A stretch of 64,000 bases of DNA from Hydrogenophaga sp. (GTDB lineage Bacteria; Pseudomonadota; Gammaproteobacteria; Burkholderiales; Burkholderiaceae_C), in contig NZ_SDDV01000010.1 of assembly GCF_014773545.1 (NCBI RefSeq), forward strand, positions 1 to 64,000. The letters run 5' to 3'. Positions 42,641 to 53,104 of the stretch are shown here, piece after piece. The notes beneath the pieces were generated by a model that worked only from the letters and a program-made list of their open reading frames with translations, had not been told where the DNA came from and ran no database searches. The translations under genes and the position numbers were made by a program. Position 1 is the first letter of the stretch, and each line of letters opens with the position of its first letter.

Positions 42641-44206
42641 ATGTTCATTTTTTGCACCTGGTCAACGCTGACCCGCCTGCGGCGCGGTGCTGCGCTTGGG
42701 CTGTGCGCTGCACTGGCTCTGGCCAGCGTCACCCCGGCGCTCGGCGCCGCGACCGCCGAGCCGGCGCCGACCCACCTGCCCAGCCTGGGCGACGGCCTGG
42801 CGCTGTCGCTGGCGGCCGAGCGTCGCATCGGCGATCGGGTGGCGCGCGAAATTTACCAACACCCCGACTACCTGGACGATCCCGTACTGGATGAGTATTT
42901 GCAGTCCATCTGGCAGCCGCTGCTGGGAGCGGCGCGCGCGCGTGGCGACGTCTCCCCTGAGCTGCTGGAGCAGCTGGCCTGGGAGCTGATGATTTCACGC
43001 GACCGGCGCGTCAACGCCTTTGCCCTGCCCGGTGGCTACCTGGGTTTGAACCTGGGCTTGATCGCCGTCACCGACAGCGCGGACGAACTGGCCTCGGTGC
43101 TGGCGCACGAGCTGGTGCACGTCTCGCAGCGCCACATCGCGCGCTTGCTGCAGCGTCAAGAGCGTATGGCGCCCTGGGTGCTGGGCTCGCTGATCCTGGG
43201 CGCGCTGGCCGCCAGCGCGAACGCCGATTTGGCCAACGCCGCCATCACCGGCACACAGGCAGTGGCCGCGCAGACGCAGCTCAATTTTTCGCGCGACATG
43301 GAGCGCGAGGCCGATCGCGTCGGCTTTGCCGTGTTGATCGACGCCGGCTTCGACGGCCAGGGTTTCGTCAGCATGTTCGACAAGCTGCAACAGGCCAACC
43401 GCCTCAATGACGACGGCTCCTTTCCCTATTTGCGCAGCCACCCACTGACCATCGAGCGCCGGGCCGACATGCAAGCGCGCCTGCCCGCGCCGCTCAGCGG
43501 CGCAGCAACCCCGCCCCCTGCGCAGACCAGCCGCAGCCCCGAGCTGCACGCGCTGATGGCCGCGCGTGCGCGCGTGCTGGCCGAGAGCCGGGCGCCGCGC
43601 CTGCTGGCCTGGGCGCAATACGGGCAGACAGCGGGCGCGCGTGCGGCCGATCTCTATGCCGGCGCCGCTGCGGCGCAACGCCTGGGCCAAGGCGCGCTGG
43701 CGCTGACGCTGGCGCAGCGTTTGCGCCAGCAGGTCGCTCCCGCTGCGCACTGGGCGGCCGATGCCCTGCTGCTCGAGGTGCTACTGGCCACGCCCGGCGC
43801 GTCAGCCACCGCCAACCCGCTACTGGCCGAGTTGCGCGACCAGGCCCTGCGCGCCAGCGGGCGCGGCCAGGTCTTGCTCGGCGCCCAGGCGGCCATCGCC
43901 ACCGGCGTGCCGCAACGCGCAGCCGCTCGCCTGCAAGACTGGGTGCTGCGGCACCCGCGCGACGCGCAGGCCTGGGAAACCTTGGCGCAAGCGCAGCAGG
44001 CACAGGGCCAGAGCTTGCGCGCGCTGCGCTCGCAGGCCGAGTCGCACGTGGCACGGCTAGACTACGCCGGCGCGCTCGAGCGCTTGCAGGCTGCGCAGCA
44101 AGGCCCCGAGGCGCAACAAGGCGCAGACCCGATCGATCTGGCCATCATCGACAGCCGCCGGCGCGCCGTGCAAAGCCTGCTGAACGAATCCCTGCGCGAA
44201 AATTAA
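42641..44206 (+). CDS. M48 family metalloprotease with TPR-like C-terminus (BepA/YfgC-like)
   Basis: VLAHELVHVSQRHIAR (HExxH), RDMEREADRVGFAVL. Confidence 0.92.
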   Translation: MFIFCTWSTLTRLRRGAALGLCAALALASVTPALGAATAEPAPTHLPSLGDGLALSLAAERRIGDRVAREIYQHPDYLDDPVLDEYLQSIWQPLLGAARARGDVSPELLEQLAWELMISRDRRVNAFALPGGYLGLNLGLIAVTDSADELASVLAHELVHVSQRHIARLLQRQERMAPWVLGSLILGALAASANADLANAAITGTQAVAAQTQLNFSRDMEREADRVGFAVLIDAGFDGQGFVSMFDKLQQANRLNDDGSFPYLRSHPLTIERRADMQARLPAPLSGAATPPPAQTSRSPELHALMAARARVLAESRAPRLLAWAQYGQTAGARAADLYAGAAAAQRLGQGALALTLAQRLRQQVAPAAHWAADALLLEVLLATPGASATANPLLAELRDQALRASGRGQVLLGAQAAIATGVPQRAAARLQDWVLRHPRDAQAWETLAQAQQAQGQSLRALRSQAESHVARLDYAGALERLQAAQQGPEAQQGADPIDLAIIDSRRRAVQSLLNESLREN

Positions 44207-44559
44207 GCGCGGCGCGCCCACAAGGTCTTGAGCGCCGCGTCGACCACCAGCATCAAGACCGAATAAATCAGCGAACCCAACAGGGCGGCCCAAAACCCGC
44301 TGACGTCAAAACCAGCCAGTAAACTGGCAGCGGCCCAAAACATCAGGGCATTGATGACAAACAAGAACAAGCCCAGCGTCACCAGCGTCACCGGCAGCGT
44401 CAGCAGCACCAGCACCGGGCGCACCAGGGTGTTGAGCAAGCCCATCACGGCCGCAGCGATCAAGGCGGCGGTAAAGCTCAGTATTTGCACCCCGGGGTAG
44501 AGATAAGCCACCAGCAGCAAGGCAGCGGCGGCAAGCAACCAACGGACAATCAGTTTCAT
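44203..44559 (-). CDS. Phage holin family/YvlD-like membrane protein
   Basis: AAAVMGLLNTLVRPVLVLLTLPVTLVTLGLFLFVINALMFW. Confidence 0.88.
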   Translation of the reverse strand: MKLIVRWLLAAAALLLVAYLYPGVQILSFTAALIAAAVMGLLNTLVRPVLVLLTLPVTLVTLGLFLFVINALMFWAAASLLAGFDVSGFWAALLGSLIYSVLMLVVDAALKTLWARRA

Positions 44560-44642
44560 GCGCGCAGCATAACAGCCCGTGGCCGCTGGCGGCCAGGTGG
44601 GCGCCAGCAAGCGTCGCGGCGCACTTTCAGTTCTGAACTTTT

Positions 44643-45065
44643 ATGGCCAGCATCCACATCAGCGACATCGAGGCCGCCATCAACTTCTGGCGTGAACGCA
44701 GCATCCCGGTCGCTGATTTTTCGCTTGCGCCGCCCACGCGCGCGCTGGCCGAGGTCTACGCCTTGCTGGCGTATCACGGCCAGACCGAAATCGACGAGCG
44801 CCAGATGCCGACGGCGGCGCAAGCCGCCTGGCTGGCCTGGTTCGACAGCACGCCCGACACCCCTTGCATAGCGATCTGCACCACCAGCCAGGGCGACGCG
44901 GTATGCCAGGGCTGCGGCCGCACGTTTGAGGAGGTGCAGCGCTGGACCGCGCTGAGCGCGGCCGAAAAGCGCGCCTGCTGGCGGCGCATCAGCCTGCAAG
45001 GCAGCGCCTGGCGCTTCAACCGCTACGCCGAACGCGCAGCGCGCGGGGGTGGACCGGACGGCTGA
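44643..45065 (+). CDS. DUF3717-DUF1289 domain protein
   Basis: IHISDIEAAINFWRER; TPCIAICTTSQGDAVCQGCGRTFEEVQRW. Confidence 0.8.
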   Translation: MASIHISDIEAAINFWRERSIPVADFSLAPPTRALAEVYALLAYHGQTEIDERQMPTAAQAAWLAWFDSTPDTPCIAICTTSQGDAVCQGCGRTFEEVQRWTALSAAEKRACWRRISLQGSAWRFNRYAERAARGGGPDG

Positions 45066-45289
45066 AACCTTGCGCGTCCGGGCATTGCCCACAAACTTCA
45101 GCTAAAAGCGCCCCTCATTCCTGCCGAGCTGGCAGGAACCGCCAGTTCTCCTCGAACGCCACAGATTGAAAAAGACCGGTCTCGAGTGCGGCCTGGAAGT
45201 CCTGGGTGACCCAGGGCGGCCAGCTCGTCATGCGTTGCCCGACGATTCAGGCTGCGCCGCACGCTCTGCAAAAGGCTTGACTGCCAAGT

Positions 45290-46117
45290 TCAGTCAATCA
45301 ACACCCCGGCATGACGAAAAGGATAGTGGGGACCGAAATCCCCCAGCACACAGGTGTGTGTAATCAAGCGCGGTGGAGTCCACAGATGCAACTGAAACCC
45401 AGGCGGCTCCATGACAAAACAGTCGGGGCCACCGATGCGCAAGTCAAGAGCGACCTGGTGCGCCGTGCTGGGACAGACCGAAACCACGCTCGAGCCGATT
45501 CGGCACTGAATCGAACGATGCAAATGACCGCACATTATTCGCTCGACCTGGGCATGGCGCGCGACGATTTCCTCAAACTCGGCCGCCCCCTCGAATCCCG
45601 GCGCATCCATGTGCGCGATGCCTGTGACAAAAGGCGGATGATGCATTGCGATAATGGTTGGCATGGCCGTTTCGGACAAACGCTGCTCCAACCACCTCAG
45701 GCGAACGGAGCACAACTGACCGCGCGCCTCCATCGGGGCCACGGTGTCCAGCACCAGCAAGCACAAAGCACCCAATTGAACCTGATATTGAATAAATTGA
45801 TCGGTCGCAGCAAGATATTCGAAGCCAGGCCCGCCAAAGGCGGCCCGCAGGTGCCGACGCTCGTCATGATTGCCCGCCACCAGGTATACCGGCATGCTCA
45901 GCGGCGCCAACAAAGATTTAAGCAGCTCGTACTCGGCGGCAAGCCCGTAATCAACCAGGTCACCTGTTGCCAACACCAGGTCGGGCGCCGGCTGCAAGCG
46001 CGTGATGGCTGTCACGCACCGCTGCAGCAAGTTTGCCGTATCGACCACACCGTAAGCAAGCCTGCCGGCGGCCTTGATGTGCAAATCAGAGATCTGTGCA
46101 ATCAGCATACTACTCAT
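45290..46117 (-). CDS. Calcineurin-like (class III) phosphodiesterase, CpdA/GpdQ-like
   Basis: MLIAQISDLHIKAAG, ATGDLVDYG, VAGNHDERR, GHLHRSI metal-binding motifs. Confidence 0.88.
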   Translation of the reverse strand: MSSMLIAQISDLHIKAAGRLAYGVVDTANLLQRCVTAITRLQPAPDLVLATGDLVDYGLAAEYELLKSLLAPLSMPVYLVAGNHDERRHLRAAFGGPGFEYLAATDQFIQYQVQLGALCLLVLDTVAPMEARGQLCSVRLRWLEQRLSETAMPTIIAMHHPPFVTGIAHMDAPGFEGAAEFEEIVARHAQVERIMCGHLHRSIQCRIGSSVVSVCPSTAHQVALDLRIGGPDCFVMEPPGFQLHLWTPPRLITHTCVLGDFGPHYPFRHAGVLID

Positions 46118-47066
46118 CCCGGCAGGAGTTGACCCTAAGCCCGAGAGCCTCACCATTCGCAAGTTTGAGCTGCGGCGGCAATTTCAATATCACATCCTCA
46201 CCGCCAGACATTCTGAGCTGCACCCGCTGGTGATCACCAAGAAAGAATCTGTTCACGACCACGCCCCGCAAGCTCGCCTGCTCCAACGGCACCAGGCATA
46301 CGTCTTCCGGCCGGAAGCGGTGCGCGCCGACCAGATTCATGGTGCCAATGAAATCGGCAACGAACGAATTGGCAGGTTTAAAATAAATGTCCTGCGGCGT
46401 GCCGATTTGTGCAATTTTTCCGCTCTCCATGACGGCAATTCTATCACCTAGAGCCATGGCTTCGGCTTGATCGTGCGTGACATAGATCGAGGTGATCCCC
46501 AGGCTTCGAAACAGCTCGTTGATATCCGAGCGCAACACCTCTCGCAGGCGGGCGTCGAGTGCAGCCAACGGCTCGTCGAGCAACAACAGTCCGGGCTGCG
46601 GCGCAATGGCACGCGCCAAGGCGACGCGCTGCCGCTGGCCGCCAGACAACTGGTTGACCGCTCGCGCCGCCAACGACTCAATGTGCATCATGGCCAGCAT
46701 TTGCGCCACCCGTGCATTGCGCTGAGCGACCGGAATGCTTCTAACCACCAGTCCGTAGGCAATGTTTTCCGCCACCGTCATATTGGGAAACAATGCATAG
46801 TTTTGAAACACCATGCCGACGTTGCGCTTTTCAATCGGTAGCTGCGTGACATTTTTCTGATTGAACCAGACCTGTCCTGTATCTGGCAGCTCCAGGCCGG
46901 CAATCAGACGCAATGTCGTCGTTTTGCCGCAACCAGAAGGGCCCAGCAAGACCAGGGTCTCGCCCGCCTCGACCTGCAAATCGATCGGATCCAGCACACG
47001 CTGGCGCCCGTAACTCTTGGAACAGCCATGCAAGGCCACCGAGACGCCATCTGCTGCGCTCGTCAT
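46110..47066 (-). CDS. ABC transporter ATP-binding protein (PotA/PhnT-like)
   Basis: LLGPSGCGKTTTLRLIAG Walker A, LSGGQRQRVALARA, LLLLDEPLAALD, C-terminal TOBE-like region. Confidence 0.95.
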   Translation of the reverse strand: MTSAADGVSVALHGCSKSYGRQRVLDPIDLQVEAGETLVLLGPSGCGKTTTLRLIAGLELPDTGQVWFNQKNVTQLPIEKRNVGMVFQNYALFPNMTVAENIAYGLVVRSIPVAQRNARVAQMLAMMHIESLAARAVNQLSGGQRQRVALARAIAPQPGLLLLDEPLAALDARLREVLRSDINELFRSLGITSIYVTHDQAEAMALGDRIAVMESGKIAQIGTPQDIYFKPANSFVADFIGTMNLVGAHRFRPEDVCLVPLEQASLRGVVVNRFFLGDHQRVQLRMSGGEDVILKLPPQLKLANGEALGLRVNSCRDE

Positions 47067-47866
47067 ACCTGAATCCTGCGTCCGCCAGCCAGTTGCAGCG
47101 CAATCAGTAGCGGCACGATCATGACGAAAAACACGATGGTATAGGCGCTGCCGACTTCGATCCGCAATGAGGCGTATGCATCAGCCAAGCCAACCGGCAA
47201 GGTCTGCGTCAGCGGCGTATGCAACAACAACGTCATATTGAATTCACCTATGGAAAGCGTCAACACCATGAGTGCGCCGGCCACGATCCCCGACCGGCAG
47301 TTGGGCAGCACAACCCGAGTAAAGCGCTGCCAGAATGACGCCCCCAGACTGCGCGCAGCCTCCTCCAATGCCGGCATGTCTACCGATAGCATCACCGCCA
47401 GTACCGCCCGCACCATGAAAGGCAAGGTGAACAACACATGACCGACCAAGATGAACGACCAATGGGTGCGAAAATCACCGACGGCACCGTAGGTGACTAT
47501 CAACGCCAGCGCCGTGGCTATGCCTGGCAACGCCACCGGCAACATCAGCATTTCCTCGATCGTGCGCGCCCACCGGCCCTGGCAGCGCAACAACACATAG
47601 GCTGCCGGCACCCCCAGCAACAGCGTACTGGCCAAGCAGGCAAGCGCGATGCCGAACGACAGCCAAATGCTGCTCCGGTAGTCTGCCCAGACTTCAAAGA
47701 CCCAGCGCAGGGTCAAACCGCTTTCCAGTCCGACGAGTTGGTTGCGGGTCAAGCCGGTCAGGATCGAGAGCAGTACCGGCAACAGCAAAAAAATGGCCAC
47801 GCATACCGTGAACGCCAGTGCGGCCCAGAATACCGCAGAGCGCGGAAACGACTTATGCTGGCTCAT
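47063..47866 (-). CDS. ABC transporter permease
   Basis: Six TM-like segments, EEAARSLGASFWQRFTRVVLP EAA loop. Confidence 0.93.
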   Translation of the reverse strand: MSQHKSFPRSAVFWAALAFTVCVAIFLLLPVLLSILTGLTRNQLVGLESGLTLRWVFEVWADYRSSIWLSFGIALACLASTLLLGVPAAYVLLRCQGRWARTIEEMLMLPVALPGIATALALIVTYGAVGDFRTHWSFILVGHVLFTLPFMVRAVLAVMLSVDMPALEEAARSLGASFWQRFTRVVLPNCRSGIVAGALMVLTLSIGEFNMTLLLHTPLTQTLPVGLADAYASLRIEVGSAYTIVFFVMIVPLLIALQLAGGRRIQV

Positions 47867-48681
47867 GCCGCCGTCGAAACCACACTACCACTGAGCGTGC
47901 GCGCAAACGCCAGTGCCGCCCAAGTGACGAGGCCGAGCAGGAATGACAACACTGCCGCCATGGCTATATTGGCGTGCAGGGTGAATTCTGTATAAATCAC
48001 CATGGGCATCACATCGATCTTGGTGGCCAGGGTGAATGCGGTCCCGAAGGCGCCCATCGAAGTTGCAAAACATATTGCCCCGGCCGCCAGCAGTGCCGGC
48101 CGCAGACCGGGAATATAAACATCACACAATACCCGCCAGTTTGATGCCCCGAGCGAGCGCGCCGCCTCAATCAGGCGCTGATCAAGTTTTTCTGCCGCGG
48201 CCATGACGGTGAGAATGGTGCGTGGAATCGAGAAATAAATGTACCCGACAAACAGCCCGACCATGGAATAGGCAAAAACCACAGGCTCTCCGAGCAGCGG
48301 CTCGGAGAGCTGGGACACCAGGCCTTGGCGGCCACCCAGCATGATGACCATGAAGCCAATCACCACACCGGGAAATGCCAGCGGCAAGGTGAGCAGCGCG
48401 GTCAGAATCTGAATTCCGGTAAATTGATTGCGCGCCAAGAACACGCCGGCAATACCCGCAATGACCAGCGTGCTCAAGGTCACCACGACCGAAAGCGTGA
48501 TGGTGGAAAGCATGCTGCGCCAGTAGCGCTGCTCGGTGAGGGCCGTCAGGTACACGCTCCAGCCCAATTCGCCCGCGCCGCTCATCAAAAACAGCCGACC
48601 CATCGGCAGCGTGAAGAAAACCAGGAAGATCAGCGCGGCCGGCAGCAGCAACAGCAGCAACCAGCCGCGCTCGCCTTGCAT
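47863..48681 (-). CDS. ABC transporter permease
   Basis: EAARSLGASNWRVLCDVYIPGLRPALLAA EAA loop; TM segments. Confidence 0.93.
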   Translation of the reverse strand: MQGERGWLLLLLLPAALIFLVFFTLPMGRLFLMSGAGELGWSVYLTALTEQRYWRSMLSTITLSVVVTLSTLVIAGIAGVFLARNQFTGIQILTALLTLPLAFPGVVIGFMVIMLGGRQGLVSQLSEPLLGEPVVFAYSMVGLFVGYIYFSIPRTILTVMAAAEKLDQRLIEAARSLGASNWRVLCDVYIPGLRPALLAAGAICFATSMGAFGTAFTLATKIDVMPMVIYTEFTLHANIAMAAVLSFLLGLVTWAALAFARTLSGSVVSTAA

Positions 48682-49700
48682 CAGCCGACCTCGCGCTGGT
48701 AGCGCTCGGCAATCTGCCGCGCCACGGCAGCAAGCCTGAGCACGTCAACCGGGCGGGCCCGCTGATATTCTGCAGCCGGCAGGAACCGTCTTTGCACTTC
48801 AGCGGGCATCGCCCCCGGAAATACCGGACGCATAAAGGCATTGGCCCAGTGCCTTTGCCCCTCTTCGGACAAAACAAAATCCAGCATGCGCCGCCCCTGC
48901 GCCGGATTCGGTCCATTTCTGACCAAGGCCATCACATAAGGCAATTGCAGCGTGCCCTCCTGCGGAATAACAAATACCGCTGGCGCCTGATCCGTGTATT
49001 TGGCGCGATAGGCGTTGAAGTCGAAATCAATCAGGATCGGTATTTCACCCGACAGCACCCGCGCGTATGCAGTCATGGTCGGAACGATCGGATTGTTGGC
49101 CATTAGCTGGCGGAAAAAATTGATGCCAGGATCAAGATTCTCAAAGCTGCCGCCCAGCGCCAGGTTGACAGCCATTACGCCAAGCTGCCCTACTGCGGCG
49201 CTGCCGGGATTCAGATAGCCGACCATACCGCGGTAGACCGGGTTTTGCAGGTCTTGCCAACTGCGCGGCACCGGTCTGCCGCGCAAGGCCTGGGTGTTAA
49301 CAAACAAACCCAGGGTTCCGATATGGATCGTGAACCAGTAGCCCTGGGCATCTTTCAGTGGCGCTGCTATCTCTTCCCAGCGCACAGGCCGGTAAGGCTC
49401 GATCACTCCTGCGGCCCGGGCCTGCGGACCAACCTGTCCGCCGAGATAAACCACATCTGCCACCGGCCGCGCCCTCTCCGCCACCAGCGCGGCCAAGGCT
49501 TGACCGGAATTTTTGTTGTCCGGCGGCACACGAATGTCCAAGCGTTGGCCTATCAAACGCAGCATGCCGCCCCAATCGGCCCATTCGGGCGGGCAGTTGT
49601 AGCAGATGGCCGTGGCGGTCTGCGCCCTGGCGGGCAACGCCAGTGCCGCGACAGAACCTGTTGCTGCAGCCGTTAACAAGATATCGCGTCGGTTCAGCAT
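48681..49700 (-). CDS. ABC transporter extracellular solute-binding protein (family 1, Fe3+/polyamine/2-AEP type)
   Basis: Signal peptide MLNRRDILLTAAATGSVAALALPARAQ; PVADVVYLGGQVGPQARAAGVIEPY; first gene of an importer operon. Confidence 0.88.
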   Translation of the reverse strand: MLNRRDILLTAAATGSVAALALPARAQTATAICYNCPPEWADWGGMLRLIGQRLDIRVPPDNKNSGQALAALVAERARPVADVVYLGGQVGPQARAAGVIEPYRPVRWEEIAAPLKDAQGYWFTIHIGTLGLFVNTQALRGRPVPRSWQDLQNPVYRGMVGYLNPGSAAVGQLGVMAVNLALGGSFENLDPGINFFRQLMANNPIVPTMTAYARVLSGEIPILIDFDFNAYRAKYTDQAPAVFVIPQEGTLQLPYVMALVRNGPNPAQGRRMLDFVLSEEGQRHWANAFMRPVFPGAMPAEVQRRFLPAAEYQRARPVDVLRLAAVARQIAERYQREVG

Positions 49701-50127
49701 TTCATATCCTTTCAGATAGGGTGAGACGAAGGGCGGGAGATTCGGTCGGCATTGCATGCGGTGGCGGCGAATTCATGGGCGCTTGCAGCAATTCAAAAAA
49801 TACCGCCCGGCGCCCTTCGGCGGGCGCTGGGCGAACGGGAATCCAATGAACTGCCGCTCAGTCTTGCTTGTTTGCATGAAAAGTCCGTGACACCCGGTCT
49901 GCCTGGCCAGGGCTTCGATCAGATGCGGCGCCGGCGCGCTGCTCGGGCCGCCGCGCCCGGGCCAACGTGCTCGCTCCAGGCGACGCAGCGGGTGTCAGAG
50001 TGCAGCAGCGCGGGCGCGATCGCTTGCACGGCGCGCCAAAGCTCGCCGTGCTGAACGGCGTATCGGGAGGTTCCAGCCGGCTGCCTGCCTTTGCCGCCAG
50101 GCGACTCTGGGCGACAATCGAGCGGCC

Positions 50128-51357
50128 ATGTCCCGCTACGCCCTGTCTGATCCATCCGACCGCACGCCCTACGTGCGGCTGGCGCTGGCGCTCTCGCTGG
50201 GGGCGGCGATTTCACTCGGCATCACCCGCTTTTCCTACGGCCTGTTGCTGCCACCGATGCGCGAAGATTTGGGCTGGACGTATGCCTTGGCCGGCGCCAT
50301 GAACACCGCCAATGCGGTGGGCTACTTGCTCGGCGCGCTGGCCACGCCGTGGCTGCTGCGGCGCTATTCGACCACCACGCTGCTGCTGGGCGGCGCGGCA
50401 CTGGCCACGGTCTTCATGGCGCTGAGCGGTTTTTTTACCGCCGCCGGCCCGCTGTTGCTGCAGCGCTTGCTGGCCGGGGTGGCGAGCGCGCTGGTCTTTA
50501 TTGTCGGCGGTTTGCTCGCGGCTCAACTGGGGGCGCGACAAGCGCGGCGCGCCGGCTTTTTGCTGGGCTTGTATTACGGTGGCGTCGGCTTGGGCATCGT
50601 CGCTTCGGCGCTGGGCGTGCCCTGGGTGCTCGAACATGCCGCCGGGCAGGAACACGGTTGGGCCTGGGCCTGGTGGGGCCTGGCCTTGCTGTGCGCGTTG
50701 GCCACCGCCTTGCTGTGTTGGCCGGCACGCCGTCTGGGCACCGCCCCCGCCGCCGGCGCACCGTCTGCCGACCCGGCGCACGCCAGCGCCCGCCGGCACG
50801 AGCGGGTCTTTCGGCCGCGCGACTTTGCCTTTGCGCTGGCCGGCTATGCCGCCTTCGGCGTGGGCTACATCGGTTACATGACGTTTGTGATTGCGCTGTT
50901 GCACGAGCAGGGCAGCAGCAGCGCCGCCATCACCTGGTTTTACGCGCTGCTGGGGCTGGCGGTGGTCGCTTCTGCGCGTCTGTGGGCCGGCCTGCTCGAC
51001 CGCCACCGCGACGGCCAGGCGCTGGCGCGGCTCAACGCGCTGCTGGGGCTGGCCATCTTGTTGCCGGCGATCACCAGCTTTTGGCCGCTGGTGATCGCCT
51101 CCGGCCTGTTGTTTGGCGGCGTGTTTTTGTCGGTGGTGGCATCCACCACCGCGCTGGTGCGGCACAACCTGCCGCCCAGCCAGTGGGCGGCAGGCATCAG
51201 CGCTTTCACCATCGTATTCGCGGCCGGTCAGATCGTCGGGCCAACCGTGGTCGGCCTGATCGCCGACGGGCCCGGCGGCTTGGCGCGTGGGCTGGTGTTT
51301 TCCGCCCTGGCGCTGTGGATAGGCGCGGCACTGGCGCTGCGCCAGCGTGCCCTGTAA
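50128..51357 (+). CDS. MFS transporter, YbfB/YjiJ family
   Basis: LGAAISLGITRFSYGLLLPPMREDLGWTYALAGAMNTANAVGYLLGA. Confidence 0.9.
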   Translation: MSRYALSDPSDRTPYVRLALALSLGAAISLGITRFSYGLLLPPMREDLGWTYALAGAMNTANAVGYLLGALATPWLLRRYSTTTLLLGGAALATVFMALSGFFTAAGPLLLQRLLAGVASALVFIVGGLLAAQLGARQARRAGFLLGLYYGGVGLGIVASALGVPWVLEHAAGQEHGWAWAWWGLALLCALATALLCWPARRLGTAPAAGAPSADPAHASARRHERVFRPRDFAFALAGYAAFGVGYIGYMTFVIALLHEQGSSSAAITWFYALLGLAVVASARLWAGLLDRHRDGQALARLNALLGLAILLPAITSFWPLVIASGLLFGGVFLSVVASTTALVRHNLPPSQWAAGISAFTIVFAAGQIVGPTVVGLIADGPGGLARGLVFSALALWIGAALALRQRAL

Positions 51358-51372
51358 GCCGGTCCCGCCGCC

Positions 51373-51624
51373 GTGAAACCATCCGAGTGCGCCCCCGATC
51401 TGGCTTTGCATGCCAGCCTTTGCCCTCTGTGTGGCCAGGACAACCGCTGCGCGCAGCAGGCCAGCAGCGCCAGTGGCACCAGCGCTGCAACGCCGCTGCC
51501 GTGCTGGTGTGTGGCGCAGACTTTTGCGCCCGCGCTGTTGGCCCAGGTACCGGCAGCGGCGCAGGGCCGGGCCTGTGTTTGTGCCGCTTGTCTGGCGGCT
51601 TTTGCGTCTGCCCAACACGCCTGA
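51373..51624 (+). CDS. Cysteine-rich CWC family protein
   Basis: CPLCGQDNRCAQQA...PCWC...CVCAACLAAF. Confidence 0.75.
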   Translation: MKPSECAPDLALHASLCPLCGQDNRCAQQASSASGTSAATPLPCWCVAQTFAPALLAQVPAAAQGRACVCAACLAAFASAQHA

Positions 51625-51709
51625 GGCTGCCCGCCGCTGGTCCAGCCACAGCGCCTGTGAGGTCTGAAAAAACCGGAGCCGACGGCGGCGCGGCTATATT
51701 GTCGGCCAC

Positions 51710-53086
51710 ATGGCCAAAGACAAGACCCTCTACTGCTGCCATGCCTGCGGCGGCACCAGCCCCAAGTGGCTCGGCAAGTGCCCGCATTGCGGCGCCTGGA
51801 ACACCTTGGTCGAGACGCGGGCCGAACCGATTGCCAGCGGCAAGAACCGTTTTGACGCGCTGGCTGGCAGCACCGGCGTGGTGGCGCTGGCCGACATCGA
51901 AGCCAGTCAGTTGCAGCGCAGCCCGACCGGCGTCGACGAGCTCGACCGTGTGCTGGGCGGCGGCATCGTGGCCGGTGGCGTGGTGCTGATCGGCGGCGAC
52001 CCCGGCATCGGCAAGTCCACCTTGCTGCTGCAGGCGCTGGACGCGCTGCAACGCGCCGGTCTCAAGACCTTGTACGTCAGCGGCGAGGAAAGCGGCGCAC
52101 AAGTCGCGCTGCGCGCGCGCCGCCTGGGGCTGGACGGCTCGCAGGTCAATGTGTTGGCCGAAATCCAGTTGGAAAAAATACTCGCCACCCTGAGCGCCAT
52201 GCAGCCCGACATCGCGGTGATCGATTCGATTCAGACCGTGTACTCCGAGCAGCTCAGCAGCGCCCCCGGTTCGGTGGCACAGGTGCGCGAATGCGCCGCC
52301 CACCTGACGCGCGCGGCCAAGTCCGGCGCGACCAGCGTGGTACTGGTCGGCCATGTGACCAAAGAGGGTGCGCTGGCCGGGCCGCGCGTGCTCGAGCACA
52401 TGGTCGATACGGTGCTCTACTTCGAAGGCGATACGCACAGCAGCTTTCGCCTGGTGCGTGCCATCAAGAACCGCTTTGGCGCCGTCAACGAGATCGGCGT
52501 TTTCGCCATGACCGAGCGCGGCCTCAAAGGCGTCTCCAACCCGAGCGCGATTTTTCTGTCTCAACACGCCGCGCCAGTGCCGGGCAGTTGCGTGCTGGTC
52601 ACGCAAGAAGGCACGCGGCCGCTGCTGGTGGAGATTCAGGCGCTGGTCGACAACGGCGGCCCGTCGCCGCGGCGCTTGTCGGTCGGGCTGGAACGCGACC
52701 GCCTGGCGATGCTGCTGGCGGTGCTGCACCGGCATGCGGGCGTGGCCTGCATGGATCAGGACGTGTTTGTCAACGCCGTCGGCGGTGTGCGCGTCAGCGA
52801 GCCGGCCGCCGACCTGGCAGTGCTGCTGGCGATCGGCTCCAGCCTGCGCGGGCGCGCCTTGCCCAAGGGTTTCGTCACCTTTGGCGAGGTCGGCCTGGCG
52901 GGCGAGGTGCGGCCGGCACCGCGCGGCCAGGAACGGCTGCGCGAGGCCGCCAAACTGGGCTTTTCAGTCGCACTGGTGCCCAAAGCCAATGCACCGAAGA
53001 AGCCCGACCCGGCCCTGGCCGGACTGCAGATTCATGCGGTCGAGCGGATCGAAGACGCCATGGCGCTGGTGCGCAGCCTGGATTGA
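51710..53086 (+). CDS. radA: DNA repair protein RadA
   Basis: YCCHACGGTSPKWLGKCPHCGAWNT zinc finger, GGDPGIGKSTLLLQ, KNRFG motif. Confidence 0.97.
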   Translation: MAKDKTLYCCHACGGTSPKWLGKCPHCGAWNTLVETRAEPIASGKNRFDALAGSTGVVALADIEASQLQRSPTGVDELDRVLGGGIVAGGVVLIGGDPGIGKSTLLLQALDALQRAGLKTLYVSGEESGAQVALRARRLGLDGSQVNVLAEIQLEKILATLSAMQPDIAVIDSIQTVYSEQLSSAPGSVAQVRECAAHLTRAAKSGATSVVLVGHVTKEGALAGPRVLEHMVDTVLYFEGDTHSSFRLVRAIKNRFGAVNEIGVFAMTERGLKGVSNPSAIFLSQHAAPVPGSCVLVTQEGTRPLLVEIQALVDNGGPSPRRLSVGLERDRLAMLLAVLHRHAGVACMDQDVFVNAVGGVRVSEPAADLAVLLAIGSSLRGRALPKGFVTFGEVGLAGEVRPAPRGQERLREAAKLGFSVALVPKANAPKKPDPALAGLQIHAVERIEDAMALVRSLD

Positions 53087-53104
53087 TGAGGCGTCCGCCA
53101 GGCC

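Noticed and set aside
49919-50215. Minus-strand ORF containing YAVQHGELWRAVQAIAPALLHSDTRCVAWSEHVGPG between the ABC operon and the MFS gene
   Set aside because: The middle looks protein-like and might be a gene remnant, but no family could be recognised and both ends are low-complexity.
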